Shown: positions 14,193-21,454 of the stretch, in pieces
How positions within the stretch are numbered: position 1 is the stretch's first letter
Layout: every line of letters begins with the position of its first letter
Source of the DNA: Bdellovibrionota bacterium
GTDB taxonomy: Bacteria > Bdellovibrionota > UBA1018 > CAUJDS01
Length of the DNA stretch: 44,763 bases
Reading direction: 5' to 3'
NCBI GenBank assembly: GCA_963169695.1
Contig: CAUJDS010000041.1
Coordinates: 1 to 44,763 of the forward strand
Translations under genes and position numbers: made by a program
The notes under the pieces: model-generated
The model's input: the letters and a program-made list of their open reading frames with translations, nothing else
Told to the model about the DNA's origin: nothing
Databases searched by the model: none

Positions 14193-15134
14193 ATGAAGGA
14201 TCCCTACCAAATACTCGGTGTTTCAAAAACTTCAACTCAGGATGAGATTAAGAACGCCTATCGAAACCTCGCTAAGAAATTTCATCCGGACCTCAATCCG
14301 GGCAATAAGACAGCGGAATCCAAATTCAAAGACGCGGCATCCGCCTACGAAATGATTGGAACACCCGAGGCACGAACCAAATTTGATCGTGGAGAAACGT
14401 TAGAACAGCAACAAGAACAGGCCCAAAGGCATGCTCGCGAATCACAAGGTGACCGTGGCCCCTTCTATCATCAGACGCAACAAGATGGTGGAAGGTATTC
14501 CTACTCCTTCGGAAAGGATATGGGTGGCGAAGATTTTTTTGAAAACCTGTTTCGATCGCAAGGTGGAGGCCGAGGTCAGAATCCCTTTCAAACGGATCGA
14601 ACCAACGTACCTGGCGAAGATCACCTTTACCAAATGTCTGTGGAGTTTCGAGATGCCATCTTAGGTGCAGCACGGGAGATTACACTGCCAACGGGCAAGC
14701 GCCTTCAAGTCAAGATCCCTCCCGGCGTAGAGACCGGAACGAAGCTGCGGTTCAAAAATCAAGGAGGCCCCGGAATCGGAAGTGCTCCTGCAGGAGACGC
14801 CTACGTAGAATTGACGGTAAAACCTTTAGAAGGATTCAAGCGTGACGGATTGGCGGTTGAAACAGAAGTTTCTATAAGCTTTATAGAAGCTCTTCTTGGA
14901 GCAAGCATCAAGGTTCCTACACTGGATGGCTCCGTTCTACTTACCGTTCCACCAAAAGTAGACACAGGGACTAGACTAAGGATAAAGGGCAAAGGCGTAT
15001 CTACTCCTAAGGGAAGTGGCGATCAAATTGTTACGCTCAAGGTGGTCATGCCAAAAAAAGTGGATCCAGAATTAGAAAATGCTGTGCGTGGTTGGGGCGA
15101 CAAGTTTGCCTACAATCCAAGGGAGGAAGCATGA
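14193..15134 (+). CDS. cbpA: CbpA-like DnaJ co-chaperone
   Basis: This 313-aa protein has an N-terminal J domain (residues 3-65, with the catalytic HPD at 31-33), a Gly/Gln/Phe-rich linker (about 75-130) and two beta-sandwich substrate-binding domains (from about 145, including LQVKIPPGVETGTKLRF). It lacks the cysteine zinc-finger repeats of DnaJ, so it is the CbpA type. It would stimulate DnaK ATPase and can bind curved DNA (known for the family). It overlaps its modulator gene by four bases. Confidence 0.88.
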   Translation: MKDPYQILGVSKTSTQDEIKNAYRNLAKKFHPDLNPGNKTAESKFKDAASAYEMIGTPEARTKFDRGETLEQQQEQAQRHARESQGDRGPFYHQTQQDGGRYSYSFGKDMGGEDFFENLFRSQGGGRGQNPFQTDRTNVPGEDHLYQMSVEFRDAILGAAREITLPTGKRLQVKIPPGVETGTKLRFKNQGGPGIGSAPAGDAYVELTVKPLEGFKRDGLAVETEVSISFIEALLGASIKVPTLDGSVLLTVPPKVDTGTRLRIKGKGVSTPKGSGDQIVTLKVVMPKKVDPELENAVRGWGDKFAYNPREEA

Positions 15135-15400
15135 ATCCTAAGGCAAAGATGCCACTGCATGAAGTGGCTGATCGCTCATCCGTTTCTGTCGAAATTCTGG
15201 TTCGCTTCATCGCTTTTGAATGGATCCTTCCAGCGGATGTAGAAAATCAACTATTCGACGAGGAAGACCTTGCTAGAATTCGACTCATCCAACAACTACA
15301 AGAAGAATTTGGCGTCAATAATGAAGGTATTTCGATCATACTTCACTTGGTGGACCAACTGAATCGCACACACCTTGAAGTCAGGTCATCAAAGCGATAG
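15131..15400 (+). CDS. cbpM: CbpM-like chaperone modulator
   Basis: The ATG at 15131 (GGGAGG just upstream) gives an 89-aa MerR-like protein: LHEVADRSSVSVEILVRFIAF, then FDEEDLARIRLIQQL and a C-terminal helix (ISIILHLVDQLNRTH). CbpM binds the J domain of CbpA and inhibits it (family knowledge). The four-base overlap and the pairing with cbpA strongly support this call. It is shorter than E. coli CbpM, which has about 100 residues. Confidence 0.8.
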   Translation: MNPKAKMPLHEVADRSSVSVEILVRFIAFEWILPADVENQLFDEEDLARIRLIQQLQEEFGVNNEGISIILHLVDQLNRTHLEVRSSKR

Positions 15401-15415
15401 TCTCCGTGACTAGAT

Positions 15416-15922
15416 TTACCGCTTAAATGGCATCTTTCCGAGGTAGTCTTTCTTTCCAATATCCACGCCATTGGCGCGCAGGATGGAATAGGCAGTCGTC
15501 ATATGAAAATAAAAATTAGGAATCACGTGGCACTGTAGGTACTCATCGCCAGTCAAATACTGCCCATCCCAACGTGGGGTCGTTACCTTCTTACTAGAAG
15601 CCTCCGCAAAATCAGCCTCCGAATAACTTTCTAAATAGGACTGGACTGACTGAATTCGCGCCTTGAGCTCTGAAAGGCTTTTCTCGTCATCCGCATGGGT
15701 CGGGGCATCTTTCCCTGTAAGGCGGGAAGCGCCAAACTTAACCGTATCGCAAGCAATTTGAATCTGTCTCTTGAGATCAAACTGATCTGGAGCCAGACGT
15801 GTTTGCAGAAAAACTCCAAAATCAACCTTCTTGGTCTCACCATAAGCTGCGGCCTTGTCGAGAATGGCGCTGAGGTTGGTAAGCATCTTCATGGAGTGTT
15901 GAAAAAAGTTCAAATAGTTCAT
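15416..15922 (-). CDS. DUF1993 family protein
   Basis: The ATG at 15922, with GAGGAAC upstream, gives 168 residues; an upstream ATG at 15970 lacks a ribosome site. The protein is a four-helix-bundle type (NYLNFFQHSMKMLTNLSAIL at the start) with the late motif YLQCHVIPNFYFHMTTAYSILR typical of DUF1993, a DinB-related cytoplasmic family of unknown function. It converges on cbpM with 15 bases between stops. Confidence 0.75.
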   Translation of the reverse strand: MNYLNFFQHSMKMLTNLSAILDKAAAYGETKKVDFGVFLQTRLAPDQFDLKRQIQIACDTVKFGASRLTGKDAPTHADDEKSLSELKARIQSVQSYLESYSEADFAEASSKKVTTPRWDGQYLTGDEYLQCHVIPNFYFHMTTAYSILRANGVDIGKKDYLGKMPFKR

Positions 15923-16020
15923 GACAAGTTCCTCTGGAGTCCAGAGATACTCCCCTTGATGCCAAATCACAATGAACTTTACGTCATTCGACTATTCGTT
16001 AACTGAGTCTCCTGGGCGCT

Positions 16021-17232
16021 CTAGCAGCCCGCTAGGGCCAACTCAAATTTCTCAGACAAGTAGCACTCTACAATATTGCGATTGCCGTTGGTAAGAGTGG
16101 ACTTATAAAAGAGAAATTCTGAGACAGTACCGGAGGCCATAGTAATGCTTGGCGCCATATCCGTACCTTCATAGGTTTGACTGGTGTTAAATGCCGGGTT
16201 GGACCCAACCGTAACTACTGCCACATTGTCTCGGTAGGCTGTGACAGGGGTACCTGCTGCAAAATCCGTTACCATGGAATACACACTGTAAGTGTATGCC
16301 GTAGATGCCGCACCGATATTAAATATCATGTCACCTTCATTGTCTGTGCCAACAACGGCCAAAGCATTTACTCCAGAAGAACCAAGGCCAAATATTGCTG
16401 CCGCTGAGTTGTGATGGTCCGCAAAAAAATAGTCCCCCGTTGAAAAAAGCATCCCCACCACAATCAATGTGGAAGTGCTCGAATCCAGAAATTCCGGCAT
16501 CGCCAAAGATTGATTTCCAAATAAGACAGTTCCGAGAGGTCCCAATCCCGGCGAGGTACGGTCCATAGTTGGCTGACTTGCAGGGGTGCCTTGAACCGCG
16601 TCATTCCCGTTTTCACTGGCGTCCGGCCAGGTGGCGATGGATGCGCCATGTGCATAACTGGTCAACTCATCCGGCCTCAGCCAAACCGTAAGACTCCCAA
16701 GTGTATAAACATTAAACGAAGCCGTGTTTCCAATCGCGTCAGTCACCTGAACCACTGACTTGTCGTAAACTCCACCAACAGCTCCCGTAAAGGTTGATCC
16801 CGAAATGGAACCACTTCCGGAGGTGATAGCGTACGTATAAGGAGAAACTCCTTCACTTGCAGCCAATGTCACCGTCTTCGTAGACATTACACCCTTGACT
16901 GACGCAGTCAAAGGCGCGTAGACGGTCAAGGACAATGTCCCACTAACTCCATCAGTATCTTCTGCTCGGACCACTGCAGTTCCAGAACTCGACCCAGCAG
17001 TGTAGAGACCCGTACTAGAAATAGACCCACCACCGGAGGCAATACTGTAGGTATAACTTGAATTCCCACCTGATACACTAATCTGACGCGTCCCAGATGT
17101 TGCCACATAAATAGAGGAAGCAGTGACAGTGAGAGACTCCGAAGTCACAGTCGCAGAAACACCGATCCTTAAGGCGCAGGAAGCTAGCGCCAAAGATGCG
17201 ATTATGACTGCTAAAAAACTGCGAAAGGTCAT
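16021..17232 (-). CDS. lipoprotein with Ig-like repeats and LamG-like lectin domain
   Basis: The preferred start is the ATG at 17232, with GGAGAG before it; another ATG is four codons upstream. A signal with lipobox (SLALASC) predicts a lipoprotein. Two Ser/Gly/Thr-rich Ig- or cadherin-like repeats follow (SGGNSSYTYSIASGGGSIS and SEGVSPYTYAITSGSGSIS), then a concanavalin A/LamG-like sandwich from about residue 185 (LTVWLRPDELTSY...) to the end (VECYLSEKFELAL). It is likely a surface or periplasmic carbohydrate- or protein-binding adhesin. A related LamG lipoprotein is at 37645-38538. Confidence 0.75.
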   Translation of the reverse strand: MTFRSFLAVIIASLALASCALRIGVSATVTSESLTVTASSIYVATSGTRQISVSGGNSSYTYSIASGGGSISSTGLYTAGSSSGTAVVRAEDTDGVSGTLSLTVYAPLTASVKGVMSTKTVTLAASEGVSPYTYAITSGSGSISGSTFTGAVGGVYDKSVVQVTDAIGNTASFNVYTLGSLTVWLRPDELTSYAHGASIATWPDASENGNDAVQGTPASQPTMDRTSPGLGPLGTVLFGNQSLAMPEFLDSSTSTLIVVGMLFSTGDYFFADHHNSAAAIFGLGSSGVNALAVVGTDNEGDMIFNIGAASTAYTYSVYSMVTDFAAGTPVTAYRDNVAVVTVGSNPAFNTSQTYEGTDMAPSITMASGTVSEFLFYKSTLTNGNRNIVECYLSEKFELALAGC

Positions 17233-17329
17233 TCTTCTCTCCATCCTACGTACAACAATATAAGCAAAAGACGCGAAGTATTGCCTCTATTATCTCAAGC
17301 GATCTACGAATTGAAAACCCGTGTCTTTC

Positions 17330-17343
17330 AAGACCTAGGTCTT
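17330..17343. promoter_or_regulatory. perfect 14-bp palindrome in intergenic region
   Basis: AAGACCTAGGTCTT is perfectly self-complementary and lies between the divergent lipoprotein and antiporter genes, about 89 bases before the antiporter start. It could be a regulator-binding site for either gene; no regulator is identified. Confidence 0.35.
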
Positions 17344-17405
17344 TCCGCCCCTTCTGATGCCTCCATAGCTGAAATCAAAATAAGTGGTTGCTCTGGTCTC
17401 TAAAT

Positions 17406-17424
17406 TCCCATAAATTTCATGGGA
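17406..17424 (+). promoter_or_regulatory. hairpin overlapping the antiporter ribosome site
   Basis: TCCCAT (17406-17411) pairs with ATGGGA (17419-17424), and GGGA is the first part of the GGGAGG ribosome site of the gene at 17432. A short stem could mask translation initiation and open under some condition such as heat or ligand. It may also be chance. Confidence 0.35.
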
Positions 17425-17431
17425 GGAAAAA

Positions 17432-18712
17432 ATGACGACAAGTCCCACTTGGCCTCAGTTGTTTGCTACGATCTGCTTTGCGTTAGCTATTTTGCACACT
17501 TTTTCTGTAAAGCGATTTCAACATATGGCGCAGCGGTATCCTGAAGGATCCGTGGGAGAGAATGTCTTTCACCTCCTAGGAGAAATAGAGGTCGTCTTTG
17601 GATTTTGGGCGGCGATTTACATGGTTTTCCTTTCTGCCCATGATGGAACCACCGTTGCCATCCAGTATCTGGATAAACTTAACTTTATTGAGCCTGCATT
17701 TGTTTTTGTAATCATGGCAGTTTGCGCTACTCGTCCCATCCTAGCCATTGCCAGTCGAATCATTGAATTGGCCTCTTACCTACTTCCCTTGCCAAGACCG
17801 CTTGCTTTTTTCTTGGCGTGTCTCATCGTTGGGCCATTGCTTGGCAGTTTTATCACTGAGCCAGCTGCTATGACTGTCACCGCACTTATTCTGCTCGATC
17901 GGTTCTACAAAAAGAAAATATCGGAGAGATTAAAGTATGCAACGCTGGGTCTCCTCTTTGTCAATGTGTCTATCGGCGGCACCCTGACTCCCTATGCCGC
18001 ACCACCAGTACTCATGGTGGCGTCGACATGGAATTGGGATTTGGCCTATATGATGCAGCATTTTGGATGGAAAGCTGCTCTCGCCATTTGTGTCGCGACC
18101 GCTACGATCGCTTTTCGTTTTCGTAAGGAACTGAGCAAAGTTGCTTGGACAAAAAGCGCAGAAGAAGACCAGCGACGTATTCCACTTTGGGTGAGTCTCT
18201 CACACTTGGTCTTTCTGGCGATTGTAGTGATTTCATCGCATCATCTTCCTGTTTTCTTCGGCACGTTCCTTTTCTTTTTAGGTCTAGCAACTGTCACTCG
18301 CGAGTACCAAGACGAGCTACGTCTGAGGGAAGGACTTCTCGTTGGATTCTTTCTGGCAGGACTTGTTGTGCTGGGCGGGCCACAACGCTGGTGGCTCGAG
18401 CCCATCTTGACCCACCTTGAGGCCCTTCCTCTTTTCCTTGGTGCCACCGCTTTAACCGCAATCACGGACAATGCAGCCATCACCTATCTGGGATCTCAAG
18501 TACCGACACTTAGCGAGGTTTCTCGCTACGCTCTCGTAGCAGGCGCTGTTACGGGTGGTGGATTAACCGTCATCGCTAATGCTCCCAATCCTGCGGGGTA
18601 TGGGATTCTTAATGCGAGCTTTGGCAAGGAAGGAATTAGCCCGCTGAAGCTCTTTTTTTCGGCGCTCTTCCCTACCCTGTTGGCCGGACTGGCATTTTGG
18701 GGCCTCCACTAA
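17432..18712 (+). CDS. putative Na+/H+ antiporter (Na_H_antiport_3 type)
   Basis: This 426-aa inner-membrane protein has about ten hydrophobic segments. Features of the family include HLLGEIEVVFGFWAAIY near the N-terminus, the ITEPAAMTVTALILLDRFY segment in the middle with a charged residue inside a membrane helix, VSIGGTLTPYAAPPVLMV, and the C-terminal AITDNAAITYLGSQVP with NAPNPAGYGIL. The ITEPAA and TDNAA pair resembles the inverted repeats of ion transporters. It would exchange sodium for protons, though this family is little studied. GGGAGG precedes the ATG. Confidence 0.8.
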   Translation: MTTSPTWPQLFATICFALAILHTFSVKRFQHMAQRYPEGSVGENVFHLLGEIEVVFGFWAAIYMVFLSAHDGTTVAIQYLDKLNFIEPAFVFVIMAVCATRPILAIASRIIELASYLLPLPRPLAFFLACLIVGPLLGSFITEPAAMTVTALILLDRFYKKKISERLKYATLGLLFVNVSIGGTLTPYAAPPVLMVASTWNWDLAYMMQHFGWKAALAICVATATIAFRFRKELSKVAWTKSAEEDQRRIPLWVSLSHLVFLAIVVISSHHLPVFFGTFLFFLGLATVTREYQDELRLREGLLVGFFLAGLVVLGGPQRWWLEPILTHLEALPLFLGATALTAITDNAAITYLGSQVPTLSEVSRYALVAGAVTGGGLTVIANAPNPAGYGILNASFGKEGISPLKLFFSALFPTLLAGLAFWGLH

Positions 18713-18729
18713 CATTCTGATAAAAACAG

Positions 18730-18758
18730 TTGCCTATTCAAACTGAACCAACTAAATA
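18730..18758 (+). promoter_or_regulatory. candidate promoter of the DMT transporter
   Basis: TTGCCT (18730-18735), 17 bases, then TAAATA (18753-18758) places the transcript start at or next to the ATG at 18765. Both hexamers are imperfect. The only purine-rich sequence before the ATG (AGAGG) is too close to act well as ribosome site. Confidence 0.35.
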
Positions 18759-18764
18759 GAGGCC

Positions 18765-19712
18765 ATGTTTCAACAGTGGTCGGCTTTTTTATTGGTTGCA
18801 ACCCTTTGGTCAGGTTCATTTGTCGCTATAGAGCGCGCGATACAAATTTTCCCGCCGACCTTTTCGGCCTTTTTGAGAATCACTGTGGCACTTCCTATCC
18901 TAGCGGCTTTCTGCCTCTGGAAAGGGCAGAAGCTCAGTGTTCCACGGGCCCTCCGCCTTCGGGTTTGGACAACGGGACTCTTTGCATTGGGCCTGCCCTT
19001 CTCGCTTCTTTTCTTCGGCGAGCGTTACACAAGCCCTGGCGTTGCCGGACTCCTCAATGGAACGGTGACGCTTTGGACCTACTTACTGGGATACTTCTTT
19101 TCTCGCGGAAATGAGAGCTTCACCAAAATTCGAACCTTTGGAATTGGATTGGGACTTTTGGGAATTGCGCTCGTGTATGGACCTCGAATGGGAGGCGCCG
19201 AGATTACTGGTGTTGTTGCGATTACTGGGATGGCGGTGTGCTATGCCATCGGACTCCTCCTCAATCGAACGCTTACTCGTCCCGGAACACAGCCTTTGGA
19301 CCGCATGAGCAATCTCGTGCAGCAGCATTTGGCTGCGTGGGTGTATCTGGCGCTTCTGACCCTAGCGTTGGGCCAATTCCCATCGGTCGACTCCATCCTT
19401 CATCACCCAGGCTCTAAGACGGCTTGGTTTGCCATTGCCTATATGGGACTGGGTTCCACTGCACTAGCCTTTATGCTCTTCTACTTCTTGATTGAGAACT
19501 GGGGCGCCGTACGCTCTTCGACTATCGCGTACCTCGTGCCGGCACTTTCCTTTGTTTGGGATTACGTTTTCAATGGTCGAACGCCAAGTCAGGATTCACT
19601 GATCGGATGCGCTTTGATTTTAGTCGCCATCGTATTTATCCAAAAAAAGAGCGCACCGGATGTGATTCGAGTGAATGAAAATCTATTGCCTAAGAGTCAG
19701 CGCTTGACCTGA
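18765..19712 (+). CDS. EamA/DMT-family transporter
   Basis: This 315-aa protein has ten hydrophobic helices in two EamA repeats. The first opens with LVATLWSGSFVAIERAIQIFP (the usual W-G-x-F-x-x pattern of DMT exporters); the second ends with SFVWDYVFNGRTPS and GCALILVAIVFIQKK. Members export amino acids, nucleosides or other metabolites, and the substrate cannot be told. It lies between the antiporter and a lipoprotein gene on the same strand, but each seems to have its own promoter. Confidence 0.85.
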   Translation: MFQQWSAFLLVATLWSGSFVAIERAIQIFPPTFSAFLRITVALPILAAFCLWKGQKLSVPRALRLRVWTTGLFALGLPFSLLFFGERYTSPGVAGLLNGTVTLWTYLLGYFFSRGNESFTKIRTFGIGLGLLGIALVYGPRMGGAEITGVVAITGMAVCYAIGLLLNRTLTRPGTQPLDRMSNLVQQHLAAWVYLALLTLALGQFPSVDSILHHPGSKTAWFAIAYMGLGSTALAFMLFYFLIENWGAVRSSTIAYLVPALSFVWDYVFNGRTPSQDSLIGCALILVAIVFIQKKSAPDVIRVNENLLPKSQRLT

Positions 19713-19732
19713 ATTCAAAACATTGGTGATTG
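19704..19732 (+). promoter_or_regulatory. candidate promoter of the 19743 lipoprotein
   Basis: TTGACC (19704-19709) overlaps the end of the transporter gene; TGATTG (19727-19732) follows after 17 bases. The transcript would begin at about 19739, which excludes the TTG at 19737 as start codon and favours the ATG at 19743. No ribosome site is present. Confidence 0.35.
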
Positions 19733-19742
19733 AAATTTGAAA

Positions 19743-20363
19743 ATGCTTAAGTTTCTGTATCTTATTCTATTTTTTTTGGCTGCGTGTGGCGGGGGTTACA
19801 ATCCAGACTTGGAGCTGGATCGACGCATACCGGATTCCAACCAAGTCGGGCTTTACAAAGCCGAACGCCTAAACCCACTTGACCCGCTTCGCTTTGAATC
19901 CGGAGTACTTTCTGGAACGGGTGCCGTGAGGCTTTCTGACGCTTTAATTAGGGCTTACTCAGCCAATCATTATCGACTCACTTTTCGTTTGGAAGCTAGC
20001 GGTGTATTGCAACTAACAACTCACGCTCAGAAGGACCTAAGCCGTGGGGTAGAATTGAAATTCTATCGCGATGGAGAAAGCACGCAGCTCCAAGTAGAAG
20101 CGACCGTGCTTAAAGTCACTTCCAACCTTACTGCGCATTTTCAGAACTTTGATGCCAGCAGAGAATTAGCGGTTTCATTCGACATCCATAACGACCATCC
20201 CAATGTCGAATTGATTTTCTGGGACGGCGATGCCTCGAGTGAGGTAGCACCCTTTTTACGAAAAACGCTCCTTGGTCGAGGTCAGCTCAATCAATGGGGA
20301 GCAACTCTCGTTCGAAGTGAACTTCGCTCGCTTGAGCGATCTAGTCCGAGGCACCGACATTGA
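19743..20363 (+). CDS. lipoprotein of unknown function paired with porin
   Basis: Starting at the ATG (19743) the protein has about 206 residues with a short lipoprotein signal (LYLILFFLAAC). The mature part is mostly beta strands (YRLTFRLEASGVLQLTTHAQ; LAVSFDIHNDHPNVELIFWDG), like a small jelly-roll or sandwich domain. I do not recognise the family. The stop overlaps the start of the outer membrane protein gene, so the two are probably made as a pair and may form a cell-surface lipoprotein-porin system. Confidence 0.6.
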   Translation: MLKFLYLILFFLAACGGGYNPDLELDRRIPDSNQVGLYKAERLNPLDPLRFESGVLSGTGAVRLSDALIRAYSANHYRLTFRLEASGVLQLTTHAQKDLSRGVELKFYRDGESTQLQVEATVLKVTSNLTAHFQNFDASRELAVSFDIHNDHPNVELIFWDGDASSEVAPFLRKTLLGRGQLNQWGATLVRSELRSLERSSPRHRH

Positions 20364-21451
20364 ACTACTTGCGCCTCCTCTTTGCAGTGGGACTTCTTCT
20401 CCATTGGATGCCGACCACTGAAGCGCAAGATCTCCTTCGATCTTTTCAAACCTCTGCAGCTTTGGATTTGGCGGCGCCTTTTGCTTTTGATTCGACCGCT
20501 CAGTCCAAACTCTACCTCCGTTCCGCAGAATTAAAAATTTCTGGTCCCAGCGATCACTTGTTTGAAGGGGTATTATCTTTAGCAGCTCATGAAGACGAAG
20601 GGTCGACTACCCTAGAGGTTCATGAGGCAACGCTCGGCACTTCTCGGTTGGTGCCGGGAATGAGCTTTCGAGTTGGGAAATATTTCATTCCAGTAGGGCG
20701 ATTGAATCGCTTCCACTCTCATGATTGGCCTTTTACGACAGCGCCCAAAGTCCATCGCGAATTCCTCACACCCGGGATCGAAACCTCTCTGCTCTCCGAA
20801 GGCGCCAACGATTTGGGTATCGAAGCTTCTTTTTTACTCCCTACCTCACACTATATTGAATGGACGATGGGACTCACCAACGGGTGGTGTTTTGGCCACT
20901 GCCACACCCAAGGCAATGCACCCCCCTACCCTCTTCATTACGGAAGGCTTTCTACCTTTTTTGACCTCAGCACGGATGAAGGACTTCTTTTGGCTCTGTC
21001 CTATATGGGCAGAAAAAGTGCTTCGGGAATTGCGACTTCTCTCGCCGCATGGGAAGGCACCTATAAACTTCGTAGAAATAAAACCCTAATTTGGCTCGTT
21101 CAAAGCGAGGCAATGATCGAGACTCAAAAATCAAGCGACAGTGGGCGCAGCAACTACTTTGGATTCTACCTCTTTGCACAAAGAAGCTTTGCTGAGCAGT
21201 GGGCATTGGGGTTGCGAATGGATGGATTCACACAACTCAATATGCGCTTCAGTTCGACCGGAGAACATCGCAAGGACTTTGATTACGCCATCGTCCCAAG
21301 CCTCTCCTATCTTCCTAGCGAATTTACAACCTTACGCCTCAGTTACCTCCATGAGGTAGACACGACCCAAGGTATTTCGGATACTTTTGATCGCCAAGTT
21401 CAGCTGCAGTTTATTTGGATTCTTGGCAGTCACCCCGCCCACGAGTTCTAG
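20360..21451 (+). CDS. outer membrane beta-barrel (porin-like) protein
   Basis: This 363-aa protein has a signal peptide ending near TEAQ and many amphipathic beta strands, closing with a strand and C-terminal phenylalanine (HPAHEF) in the usual outer-membrane pattern. The segments RVGKYFIPVGRLNRFHSHDW and TAPKVHREFL, with GANDLGIEASFLLP, resemble porin-like outer membrane proteins annotated as zinc-regulated. Histidines are plentiful (HSHDW, WCFGHCHT), so a metal link is conceivable but unproven. It starts at a TTG overlapping the lipoprotein stop and converges on nadE with three bases between. Confidence 0.7.
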   Translation: MNYLRLLFAVGLLLHWMPTTEAQDLLRSFQTSAALDLAAPFAFDSTAQSKLYLRSAELKISGPSDHLFEGVLSLAAHEDEGSTTLEVHEATLGTSRLVPGMSFRVGKYFIPVGRLNRFHSHDWPFTTAPKVHREFLTPGIETSLLSEGANDLGIEASFLLPTSHYIEWTMGLTNGWCFGHCHTQGNAPPYPLHYGRLSTFFDLSTDEGLLLALSYMGRKSASGIATSLAAWEGTYKLRRNKTLIWLVQSEAMIETQKSSDSGRSNYFGFYLFAQRSFAEQWALGLRMDGFTQLNMRFSSTGEHRKDFDYAIVPSLSYLPSEFTTLRLSYLHEVDTTQGISDTFDRQVQLQFIWILGSHPAHEF

Positions 21452-21454
21452 GAC

